Assembly: GCA_947490605.1 (NCBI GenBank) | Contig: CANLHE010000011.1 | Location: forward strand, 1 to 12,080 | Origin: Actinomycetota bacterium | GTDB taxonomy: Bacteria; Actinomycetota; Actinomycetes; Nanopelagicales; Nanopelagicaceae | Direction of reading: 5' to 3' | DNA: 12,080 nt | Shown: in pieces, positions 1 to 6,660 of the stretch | Position numbering within the stretch: position 1 is the first letter of the stretch | How the letters are laid out: every line of letters starts with the position of its first letter | Notes under the pieces: model-generated | The model's database searches: none | Told to the model about the DNA's origin: nothing | What the model saw: only the letters and a program-made list of their open reading frames with translations | Made by a program: the position numbers and the translations under genes

Positions 1-215
1 TTATTGAAGCCTATAAAGAGCCTGGTTGTGAGATGTATGACTTGGTGGCAGGTGAGGGTGAAGATCATTGGGTAATGATGGAAAAGTGGAGCAGTAAAGC
101 CCACTGGGATGATCACATGTTAACTAGCCATGTTAAGCATATTAATAGCATTGATCAAAAGTACTTTAGAAAACCAACTGAGTTAAGATTTTTAAATCCA
201 GTAGAGCTTAAGTAG
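1..215 (+). CDS. ABM-domain protein (putative quinol monooxygenase type), 3' part only
   Basis: This is the C-terminal part of a small protein whose start lies before the window; the reading frame is open from base 3 to the TAG at 213-215. The visible 70 residues carry the pattern of the antibiotic biosynthesis monooxygenase (ABM, YgiN-like) fold. An E-P-G-C-x-x-Y-D segment is followed by a strand with E-K-W and then a helix with W-D-x-H and S-H. Members are dimeric ferredoxin-like proteins that oxidise quinols or break down reactive metabolites without a cofactor, but many have no known substrate. The methyltransferase gene follows after only 4 bases, so the two are probably co-transcribed. 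The family call is fairly safe; the reaction is unknown. Confidence 0.7.
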   Translation, partial: IEAYKEPGCEMYDLVAGEGEDHWVMMEKWSSKAHWDDHMLTSHVKHINSIDQKYFRKPTELRFLNPVELK

Positions 216-219
216 TTAA

Positions 220-1071
220 TTGGTTACAAAAATGGATGGCGGCCTCTCAACCGCCTTAGAAAATAATGGCAACAAATTAACCACCGCCCTTTGGACTGGT
301 GAGTTAATTAGAACCGCACCTAGTGAAATAACTAAAGCGCATTTAGATTTTATTAATGCCGGCTCGCAAGTAATAATTACCTCCTCCTACCAACTCTCCT
401 ACTTAGGTTGCGCTAACCGCGGTTGGAGCGAAAACGAAACTGATGAGGCACTGCGTGCTTCAACTCAGTTAGCAAAGGATGCGGTAAATAGATCTGGTAA
501 AGATGTGAAGGTGGCCGCCTCAGTTGGTCCATATGGCGCAGCCTTAGCAGATGGCTCTGAGTACAAAGGTAATTACGGTGTTAGTAAATCAGTGTTAAAA
601 GATTTTCACGCCAGACGCCTTGAAGTTTTAATTGCTACCTCACCTGATTTATTAGCACTTGAAACCATGCCAGATACATTTGAGGTTGAGGTATTACTTG
701 AACTACTAAGTGATTGCCCCATTCCATTTTGGGTTTCATACTCTTGCAAAGCAGGGAACCAAACCAATGCTGGGCAATCTTTTGCGCAGGCGGTTGCGAT
801 TGCACAGGGTGCAATAGCTGTGGGTATTAACTGCACTGCCCCTGAATTAATTACTGATTTATTGCGCTCCGCCAAAAGTAAAAAACCATATGTGGTTTAT
901 CCAAACTCTGGCCGGGTTTGGGATGCCAATAAAAAAGAGTGGATTGGCAGCAGAGGGTCTGGGTTTGACGCTAAATTAATTAAGCAGTGGCAAGATTGCG
1001 GCGCTGAATTTATTGGTGGTTGCTGTGGAATTGGAGCGGCTGAGATTGAGCAGCTAGCTCTAGGCCTCTAA
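220..1071 (+). CDS. mmuM: Homocysteine S-methyltransferase (MmuM type)
   Basis: This cytosolic TIM-barrel enzyme should transfer a methyl group from S-methylmethionine or S-adenosylmethionine to homocysteine, giving methionine. The 283-residue length fits the family. It begins with the D-G-G-L-S-T-A-L-E strand-loop. It carries the zinc-thiolate ligands: Cys205 in G-I-N-C-T-A-P-E, and Cys268-Cys269 in G-G-C-C-G-I-G near the C-terminus. The TTG at 220 is chosen because the in-frame ATG at 232 would leave only one residue before the first barrel strand; no clear ribosome binding site precedes either. The 4-base gap to the upstream ABM gene suggests translational coupling. Lysine codons are 14 AAA to 3 AAG, the local norm. 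The family call is firm; the methyl donor is inferred. Confidence 0.9.
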   Translation: MVTKMDGGLSTALENNGNKLTTALWTGELIRTAPSEITKAHLDFINAGSQVIITSSYQLSYLGCANRGWSENETDEALRASTQLAKDAVNRSGKDVKVAASVGPYGAALADGSEYKGNYGVSKSVLKDFHARRLEVLIATSPDLLALETMPDTFEVEVLLELLSDCPIPFWVSYSCKAGNQTNAGQSFAQAVAIAQGAIAVGINCTAPELITDLLRSAKSKKPYVVYPNSGRVWDANKKEWIGSRGSGFDAKLIKQWQDCGAEFIGGCCGIGAAEIEQLALGL

Positions 1072-1178
1072 TACTGCATAAGCCTTATCTGTGAATAAAA
1101 ATCATTTCGGTTTAGCCATGGCCAAGTAAAAATCTCAATAAAATCGGCAAAAATAGATTGAAGTTGTACAATTTTCTC

Positions 1179-1403
1179 ATGAATTTAAAAGTAATTATTT
1201 ATTTAGCGCTCCTTGTCTTACCCCTAACTACTGCTTGCACAAAATCAGATCCTGGTATTTCACCTGAAGAAGCTAAATACAAAAGTTGCCTGGAGGATGA
1301 AACTAGCAAATTATTGGATGAAACAGCTTCAAATTTTGAATCAGCTCGAGCTAGTGCATTAGAAGCCTGTGCTCAACTTGAACCAAATTCAATTACAAAA
1401 TAG
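1179..1403 (+). CDS. Small predicted lipoprotein of unknown function
   Basis: A 74-residue protein not recognised as any family. It starts with a lipoprotein signal peptide: Lys4, a hydrophobic stretch over residues 5-16, then the lipobox L-T-T-A-C with the acylated Cys20. The mature part is about 55 mostly helical, acidic residues with two further cysteines, Cys37 and Cys64, that could form a disulphide outside the membrane. The ATG at 1179 is preferred; an in-frame TTG at 1158 would add seven residues ahead of the signal. No strong ribosome binding site is visible. A second exported-protein gene follows 10 bases after the stop, so the two probably form a pair. Confidence 0.55.
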   Translation: MNLKVIIYLALLVLPLTTACTKSDPGISPEEAKYKSCLEDETSKLLDETASNFESARASALEACAQLEPNSITK

Positions 1404-1413
1404 TTTTAAAAGC

Positions 1414-1905
1414 ATGAAATCAAAATTAAAAATTATACTTCCAATTATTCTAACTTTAGCTGGCATCCTTGTTTTCTGGGCTGTTGAATCCAAAACCCAG
1501 TCATCAAAGCTAGATTCCAAGCAAGATTTTCAATCTTTGGATGTTGATCAGCGAAGCCAGATAGGTGATTCATGGAATCCGCCTCGGTCAAAGGATTGTG
1601 CAACAATTATTGCTGAAATAGCTTCAGTAACAATTTCAAATGAGATTACTGATCCAACAAAAATACGAGAATTGATAATTAAAAATACCAAGTATGCAGC
1701 GGCAGGTTTATTTAAGTTAGCTAAAGAGAGTCAGGATGCCAAAGTTGCTGCTTGGAGCTTTAAAGCCTCAGCAATTTTAGTTAAGTTTCCAGAGGCGATT
1801 AATAATAATGATCAGACTCAAGTAACAGAGCTTTATTCTCAAATCGGAGACTTGGTCAAAAACCCACCACAAACATGTGATAACACCCTAGCTGAGACTG
1901 CTTAA
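1414..1905 (+). CDS. Membrane-anchored extracytoplasmic protein of unknown function
   Basis: A 163-residue protein without a recognised family. Residues 2-6 are basic (K-S-K-L-K), followed by a single hydrophobic segment to about residue 24, so it is probably anchored with its C-terminal part outside the cytoplasm. A polar linker leads to a helical domain from about residue 57 to 155, bounded by Cys62 and Cys155, the only two cysteines and a plausible disulphide. The ATG at 1414 is chosen. A GTG at 1369 extends the frame, but it would overlap the lipoprotein gene and put 15 polar residues before the anchor. It sits 10 bases after the lipoprotein gene and ends convergently with the dehydrogenase pair. 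Confidence 0.55.
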   Translation: MKSKLKIILPIILTLAGILVFWAVESKTQSSKLDSKQDFQSLDVDQRSQIGDSWNPPRSKDCATIIAEIASVTISNEITDPTKIRELIIKNTKYAAAGLFKLAKESQDAKVAAWSFKASAILVKFPEAINNNDQTQVTELYSQIGDLVKNPPQTCDNTLAETA

Positions 1906-1948
1906 CGTTAGAATTGCAATTCTTAAGTTTAAAGATGCCAATACTTAA

Positions 1949-2941
1949 TTAAGGCTTAACAATATATTTAATATCACCATCTGCAGGTGGCTGATTTAAG
2001 ATCGCTGGAACCTCATCAAGTGATAAAACCTTTGAGATAAGTGGATCTAACTTAAGTTTGCCAGCATCAATTAAGTCAGCTGCTCTTCGTTGCGTTAGTG
2101 GATTTAAAAATGAGCCAACAATTCGTAGCTCTTTAATTACCAACTGAAATGGATTGAAATCTACAAAAGTCTTTTCCGGAGTAAGGCCTAAAACAATAAT
2201 TGATCCTCCCCTACGAGCAATTATTTGCGCAGTATTAAATGTCTCTACCGCACCAGCACACTCAAAAACCACATCATACTTATCCATCTTCTGGGCATAA
2301 TCTTTATCAGCCGGATCAACTGAATCTGTTGCACCTAAGGTAACTGCAAGATCGCGACGAGTTTTTTGTCTGGTAACCATCGTTATTTGCGATGCACTGG
2401 CTAATTTGGCAAGTTGGACCACAATCTGACCCATAACTCCACCACCTAAAACTGCAACCTTTTCACCACCCTTTAAATCAGCAATATCCATACCCCGAAT
2501 GCAACAAGCGGTTGGTTCGATAAATGCTAAATGTAGTGGGTTTAAATTATTGCTAACTTTATATATTTGAGTATCTGGCACCAGTACATACTCAGCCAGA
2601 CCGCCATCAATATTTACACCAAGTGCGGTAAGTGTTGGACAAAATGCAGTCCGGCCAGCTTTGCAATCAGTGCATTGCCCACAAACAATATTTGGATCTA
2701 CCGAAACTAAATCGCCCTTTGAAAACTTAGAACCTGCTGCAACCTCTTCAACTACCCCACCAAACTCATGTCCTAAGATCACCGGTTTTGCAGATGGATA
2801 CTCACCTTTATAAATATGTCGATCGGTTCCACAAATTCCACAGGCAAGAACTTTTACAACAGATTTACCAGGTAAAACTTCCGGCATCGGTTGTTGTTTA
2901 ACAGCAATCTGATCAATAGCTGAGAGAAGAACTGCCTTCAT
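1949..2941 (-). CDS. Zinc-dependent medium-chain dehydrogenase, sorbitol/threonine dehydrogenase-like
   Basis: A 330-residue cytosolic alcohol/polyol dehydrogenase of the MDR superfamily. Catalytic zinc residues are Cys37 (G-I-C-G-T-D), His58-Glu59 (G-H-E) and Glu142 (I-E-P). Structural zinc ligands are Cys87, Cys90, Cys93 and Cys101. The Rossmann motif G-G-G-V-M-G is at 166-171. The second nucleotide-binding strand ends in Thr190-Arg191 followed by more basic residues and has no acidic residue, which suggests NADP(H) rather than NAD(H). Its ATG lies 2 bases beyond the stop of the other dehydrogenase, so both are on one transcript. In this setting it could oxidise a sugar or a 2-keto-3-deoxy sugar acid. 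The substrate cannot be read from the sequence, and L-threonine or another polyol stays possible. Confidence 0.85.
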   Translation of the reverse strand: MKAVLLSAIDQIAVKQQPMPEVLPGKSVVKVLACGICGTDRHIYKGEYPSAKPVILGHEFGGVVEEVAAGSKFSKGDLVSVDPNIVCGQCTDCKAGRTAFCPTLTALGVNIDGGLAEYVLVPDTQIYKVSNNLNPLHLAFIEPTACCIRGMDIADLKGGEKVAVLGGGVMGQIVVQLAKLASASQITMVTRQKTRRDLAVTLGATDSVDPADKDYAQKMDKYDVVFECAGAVETFNTAQIIARRGGSIIVLGLTPEKTFVDFNPFQLVIKELRIVGSFLNPLTQRRAADLIDAGKLKLDPLISKVLSLDEVPAILNQPPADGDIKYIVKP

Positions 2942-2943
2942 AA

Positions 2944-3939
2944 CTACCCGTTTGGCAGCACAATAGTTTTGCGCCCTTTGCCCGATTTAAATGCCGCTAA
3001 TGCATCTGCATACTTATCAAGTGGATAGCGATCAGAGATCATTACATCAGCGTTTAAAACCCCGTTAGCAAATAACTCAACTGCTCGGTCAAAAGAGTGC
3101 AGCACCGCCATTGAGCCAACAATGGTTATTTCTTTGTTATAGATCCAAAACGGTTCAATCTCAACCTTTGCGCCCTCATTTGCCACACCAAATTGTAAAA
3201 ATATTCCGCCTGGCATCACATGTTTTAAGCCATCTTTAATTGCAGCTGTTGCCCCAGTGCAATCTATAACCACATCAAATCCCCTGGGTTGATCAAACTC
3301 ATCAGCTGATTTTGATAAATTAGTAAACCCTAAAATTTTTGCGGTTGCTAACTTATCTGGATTCAAATCCACAATTGAAACACTTGCTGCGCCATTTACT
3401 CTGGCCATCTCTGCCATCATTAAACCCATAGTTCCTGATCCGTAGATTAAATAATGTGAACCAGGATTTCTTGGTAATTGATCAAAGCCTCTTACCGCAC
3501 AAGATAGTGGTTCGATTAATACTGCAGATTTTAAATCAATACCTTTTGGTAATTTATGAATATTTCTCTTGGGTGTAAGTAAGAATTGCGCAGCAGCACC
3601 TGGAAATGTAACGCCTAGTGCATTCCAGTTTTCACAAAGATTTCCCCGAGCTCTCCTGCAATAAAAACACTCACCACAATGAAGTGATGGATCTACCGCT
3701 ACTGCGTCCCCAACTTTAATTTCCGTAACATCTTTGCCAATTGCAACAACGGTGCCGCTCATTTCATGGCCGGGTACGATCGGTAGTTTTGGTGCGAACT
3801 CACCTTCAAATATATGTAGATCAGTTCCACAAATACCGACTGCGGCTACCTCAACAACAACTTCAGAGTTGCTTGGAGTTGGATCAGGTATATCGATCAA
3901 ATCGATTTTGCCAGCAGAGAGAATCGAGACTGCTTTCAT
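2944..3939 (-). CDS. Zinc-dependent medium-chain dehydrogenase, first gene of the pair
   Basis: A 331-residue MDR dehydrogenase related to its downstream neighbour but clearly diverged. The catalytic zinc site is Cys37, His58-Glu59 and Glu143; the structural zinc ligands are Cys88, Cys91, Cys94 and Cys102. The Rossmann motif G-S-G-T-M-G is at 167-172. Strand two ends with Asp191 (S-I-V-D-L), the usual sign of NAD(H) preference. The start is the ATG at 3939, which gives the standard M-K-A-V opening; a TTG at 3984 would add 15 residues with no family counterpart. It is transcribed away from the sugar transporter across a shared 150-bp control region, which supports a joint role in sugar oxidation. 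L-fucose dehydrogenase or 2-keto-3-deoxyfuconate dehydrogenase are candidate roles, by context only. Confidence 0.85.
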   Translation of the reverse strand: MKAVSILSAGKIDLIDIPDPTPSNSEVVVEVAAVGICGTDLHIFEGEFAPKLPIVPGHEMSGTVVAIGKDVTEIKVGDAVAVDPSLHCGECFYCRRARGNLCENWNALGVTFPGAAAQFLLTPKRNIHKLPKGIDLKSAVLIEPLSCAVRGFDQLPRNPGSHYLIYGSGTMGLMMAEMARVNGAASVSIVDLNPDKLATAKILGFTNLSKSADEFDQPRGFDVVIDCTGATAAIKDGLKHVMPGGIFLQFGVANEGAKVEIEPFWIYNKEITIVGSMAVLHSFDRAVELFANGVLNADVMISDRYPLDKYADALAAFKSGKGRKTIVLPNG

Positions 3940-4089
3940 GCGGTAATCAAACCACTGCCGCTGTGGATAAACCAGTAGTTGCAATTACGAAAAAGTTATC
4001 GCTTAGTAACCTTAAATTCTTGTAAGTAGCCAATAATGAGGTGAGGATAGGGTACTTACTCCGGCTTGGAGTGCTTGAATGAGGTGGCC
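3940..4089. promoter_or_regulatory. Divergent control region between dehydrogenase pair and ABC transporter
   Basis: A 150-bp AT-rich stretch separates two divergently read operons and must hold both promoters unless they lie inside the genes. No convincing -35/-10 pair stands out; TTGCAA at 3979-3984 is a possible -35 for the rightward operon. Two inverted repeats lie here: AAAGTTA-N8-TAACCTT (3992-3998 and 4007-4013, 6 of 7 matching) and a longer one at 4022-4059, listed separately. These are candidate operator or leader structures for a sugar-responsive regulator, which is not encoded within the window. Confidence 0.5.
4022..4059. repeat. 10-bp inverted repeat upstream of the transporter operon
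   Basis: GTAAGTAGCC at 4022-4031 is matched in inverse by GGGTACTTAC at 4050-4059, with 9 of 10 positions complementary and 18 bases between. It can be read as a pair of protein-binding half-sites with centres 28 bp apart (about 31 bp for the perfect 7-mers), close to three helical turns. It can also be read as an RNA hairpin in the transporter leader, with the purine-rich G-A-G-G-T-G-A-G-G stretch in its loop. It ends 30 bases before the proposed start of the ATPase gene. Confidence 0.45.
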
Positions 4090-5583
4090 TTGGCTCAACA
4101 ATTGATAAGCATGGAGGGTATCTCCAAGCGCTATCCAGGTGTGTTAGCCCTTGATAATGCTAGCTTTGAATTAAAGGCTGGTGAAGTACACGCACTAGTT
4201 GGCGAAAATGGTGCTGGAAAATCCACGTTAATGAAAGTTTTATCTGGCATTGCAACTGAAGATTCTGGAAAAATTTTATTAGAAGGCAAGGAAATCCACT
4301 TGGACGGGCCAAGAAGCGCCCAGGACCTAGGTATCAGCATTATCCATCAAGAGTTGAATTTAATGCCTGATTTAACAATTGCTCAAAATATATTCATCGG
4401 TAGAGAGCCAAGAAAATTCAAATTTATTCTAAATGATGGTGGACTAGTTAAAGAGGCAGAGAAGTTGTTTGCTCAGCTACACCTAGATCTTGATCCAAAT
4501 CGAAAAGTTGAAGGATTATCGGTAGCGCAACAACAAATGGTTGAAATTGTTAAGGCGCTCTCATTTAATTCAAAGGTACTGATTATGGATGAGCCAACTG
4601 CAGCCCTTACCAACAATGAAATCGATGAATTATTTAGAATTATTAAAGGCCTAAGAGATAAAGGTGTTGGAATTGTTCATATCTCACACCGCCTTGAAGA
4701 GTTGAAACAAATTTCCGATCGAATCACGGTAATGCGTGACGGTAAGTATGTCGATACTTTGAGTACCAAAGATGCCACCGTAGATAAAATTATCTCGCTG
4801 ATGGTTGGTCGAACAATTTTCCAGGAAGCACCTCACATACCAAGTGGTGAGAATCAGCCAGTAGTGCTTGAAGCAAAGAATTTAAATAATGGCCGATTTG
4901 TGCGAAATGTTTCATTTAAGCTTCATAAGGGTGAAATTTTAGGATTTGCTGGCCTAGTTGGAGCAGGGCGAACTGAGGTATTGCGAACTATTTTTGGTGC
5001 AGACAAATTAATAAGCGGTGAGATTTTAGTGAATGGAAAAAAAGTTCAAATAAACAAACCACAAGATGCAGTTAAGTACGGTCTTGGATACTTATCAGAG
5101 GATAGAAAATTACTAGCGTTAGCTCTTTCATTAGATATTGAAGCCAATACAGTGCTTGGAGTTTTTAAGCGCTTTGCTCGCTTTGGTTTAACAAATGATC
5201 GAAAAATTCAATTAGCAGCCCAAAAACAAGTTAAAGATCTTTCAATTAGAACTCCTTCAACAAAACAGCGAGTAAGTAATCTTTCTGGTGGCAACCAACA
5301 AAAAGTAGCTATTGGTAAGTGGTTAACCGCTGACTCTGAAATAATTATTTTTGATGAGCCAACTAGAGGCATAGATGTTGGGGCAAAGAGTGAGATTTAT
5401 AAGCTAATGAATGATCTGATTGATCAAGGCAAGTCGATCGTAATGATCTCCTCCGAATTACCTGAGATTTTGAGAATGAGCCATCGAATTGTTGTTATGT
5501 GTGAAGGCAGAATTACTGGTGAATTGATAAATAAAGAGGCAAATCAAGAGAGCATCATGGCACTAGCCACGATGAGAGATTAG
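4090..5583 (+). CDS. CUT2-family sugar ABC transporter, double ATPase subunit (RbsA/MglA type)
   Basis: A 497-residue cytoplasmic ATPase that powers uptake of a monosaccharide through the permease encoded next. It has two fused ABC domains. The first has Walker A G-E-N-G-A-G-K-S at 38-45, signature L-S-V-A-Q-Q-Q at 143-149 and Walker B V-L-I-M-D-E-P at 163-169. The second has a Walker A in which lysine is replaced by arginine (G-L-V-G-A-G-R-T, 288-295), signature L-S-G-G-N-Q-Q at 398-404, and Walker B I-I-I-F-D-E-P at 418-424. The degenerate second Walker A is normal for this family. The TTG at 4090 is chosen because GAGG at 4081-4084 lies 5 bases before it and the resulting N-terminus fits relatives; TTG 4066, GTG 4084 and ATG 4111 are alternatives. 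The permease gene follows after 13 bases. Confidence 0.92.
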   Translation: MAQQLISMEGISKRYPGVLALDNASFELKAGEVHALVGENGAGKSTLMKVLSGIATEDSGKILLEGKEIHLDGPRSAQDLGISIIHQELNLMPDLTIAQNIFIGREPRKFKFILNDGGLVKEAEKLFAQLHLDLDPNRKVEGLSVAQQQMVEIVKALSFNSKVLIMDEPTAALTNNEIDELFRIIKGLRDKGVGIVHISHRLEELKQISDRITVMRDGKYVDTLSTKDATVDKIISLMVGRTIFQEAPHIPSGENQPVVLEAKNLNNGRFVRNVSFKLHKGEILGFAGLVGAGRTEVLRTIFGADKLISGEILVNGKKVQINKPQDAVKYGLGYLSEDRKLLALALSLDIEANTVLGVFKRFARFGLTNDRKIQLAAQKQVKDLSIRTPSTKQRVSNLSGGNQQKVAIGKWLTADSEIIIFDEPTRGIDVGAKSEIYKLMNDLIDQGKSIVMISSELPEILRMSHRIVVMCEGRITGELINKEANQESIMALATMRD

Positions 5584-5596
5584 TTAGGGGAAAATA

Positions 5597-6610
5597 GTGG
5601 CACGAGTTAAATTATCTGCTCTTACCAAGATTAGGTCAGATGCGATTCAGCGAGTATTAGCTTTTGGCTCGTTGGTTATCATGATTATTTTCTTCTCGAT
5701 CGCCTCTGAGAACTTCCTAACAATTGCAAACGTCAATGGTATCCTGCTGGCGACTACTGTAAATGGTGTTCTGGCGCTGGGTGCAACATTTGTAATTATT
5801 ACTGGTGGAATTGATCTATCTGTTGGAACAATGATGACGGTATCGGCAGTTGCAACTGGAATAATTATTACCAACTGGGAGCTGCCAATCTGGCTAGGGA
5901 TTATTGTTGGAATTCTTACCGGTACAGCTGGCGGTGCTTTAAATGGTTGGCTTATTGCAAGGCTAAAAATTCCGCCATTTATCGCAACCCTTGGCACTCT
6001 TTACATCGCAAAAGGTTTAGCTTTGGTTGCATCTGGCCTTAAGCCAATTTACTTTAATGACACACCAAGGTTTAATGAAATTGCAATGGGATCAATTATC
6101 CCGGTATTAGAAATCCCAAATATTGTTTTGATCTTCTTCTTTGTTTCATTCCTAGCCCATCTACTTCTGACTAAAACTACATTTGGTCGCTATACCTTTG
6201 CGCTTGGTTCAAATGAAGAGGCAGCCCGACTTTCTGGTGTGAATGTTGATAAATGGAAGATCTGGGTTTATGTATTTGGTGGTGCAACCGCAGGTCTAGC
6301 TGGTGTATTGATTTCAGCACGCCTTAACTCTGCCCAACCTTCACTAGGAATGGGTTATGAATTAGAAGCGATTGCTGCTGTAGTTATCGGTGGTACATCA
6401 CTACGCGGAGGTGAAGGAAAGATCATCGGAACCGTAATTGGTGCACTTGTAATTTCAACTTTAACAAATGGTTTGCGCGTACTTTCAGTACCGCAAGAGT
6501 GGCAAACAGTGGTAACGGGAACCATCGTGGTTCTAGCTGTTTACCTCGATATCGTTCGTCGTAAGCGTGAGGCTGTGTCCTCTGCCCGACAAACATCCGG
6601 AGAAAAATAG
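5597..6610 (+). CDS. CUT2-family sugar ABC transporter permease (RbsC type)
   Basis: A 337-residue inner-membrane permease with about eight to ten hydrophobic segments, the usual size for RbsC-like proteins, which work as homodimers. The family hallmark G-G-I-D-L-S-V-G is at 70-77. The cytoplasmic coupling region G-R-Y-T-F-A-L-G-S-N-E-E-A-A runs from 197 to about 210, and G-G-T-S-L-R-G-G-E-G-K is at 265-275. The start is GTG at 5597, preceded by a good ribosome binding site AGGGGA at 5586-5591 with 5 bases between. The N-terminal 14 or so residues are basic and cytoplasmic. It sits between the ATPase and binding-protein genes in the usual CUT2 order. The substrate is not readable from the permease; context points to L-fucose or a similar sugar. 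Confidence 0.93.
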   Translation: MARVKLSALTKIRSDAIQRVLAFGSLVIMIIFFSIASENFLTIANVNGILLATTVNGVLALGATFVIITGGIDLSVGTMMTVSAVATGIIITNWELPIWLGIIVGILTGTAGGALNGWLIARLKIPPFIATLGTLYIAKGLALVASGLKPIYFNDTPRFNEIAMGSIIPVLEIPNIVLIFFFVSFLAHLLLTKTTFGRYTFALGSNEEAARLSGVNVDKWKIWVYVFGGATAGLAGVLISARLNSAQPSLGMGYELEAIAAVVIGGTSLRGGEGKIIGTVIGALVISTLTNGLRVLSVPQEWQTVVTGTIVVLAVYLDIVRRKREAVSSARQTSGEK

Positions 6611-6636
6611 ATTCGAGTAGTACGTAAATTCGAATC
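6610..6636 (+). other. Hairpin between permease and binding-protein genes
   Basis: GATTCGAGT at 6610-6618 can pair with ATTCGAATC at 6628-6636: nine pairs including one G-U, enclosing a 9-base loop. It begins at the last base of the permease stop codon and has no T-run, so it is not a classical terminator. It may be a processing or mRNA-stabilising element that lets the binding protein be made in excess over the membrane subunits. Confidence 0.45.
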
Positions 6637-6644
6637 AACTAGGT

Positions 6645-6654
6645 AAGGAAAGGA
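6645..6654 (+). promoter_or_regulatory. Strong ribosome binding site of the binding-protein gene
   Basis: The purine stretch AAGGAAAGGA ends 6 bases before the GTG at 6661. It is among the strongest ribosome binding sites in the window and fixes the GTG start. With the hairpin just upstream and the biased codons downstream, it points to high expression of the binding protein. Confidence 0.7.
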
Positions 6655-6660
6655 AACACC

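Noticed and set aside
1072..1178. Gap after the methyltransferase, checked for a small RNA, tRNA or terminator.
   Set aside because: Only tiny AT-rich palindromes without loops or T-runs are present; nothing can be supported.
1369..1413. GTG start that would extend the membrane-anchored protein by 15 residues and overlap the lipoprotein gene.
   Set aside because: The added residues are polar and would sit before a normal signal anchor; the ATG at 1414 gives a standard K-S-K-L-K start.
1910..1923. Perfect 14-base palindrome AGAATTGCAATTCT between the convergent genes, considered as a terminator.
   Set aside because: The stem is only five or six AT-rich pairs with almost no loop and no T-run follows, so a terminator call is not supported.
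3741..4025. Open frame of 94 codons on the + strand inside the first zinc dehydrogenase and its upstream region.
   Set aside because: Nearly all of it is antisense to a well-supported dehydrogenase; its translation has no recognisable pattern.
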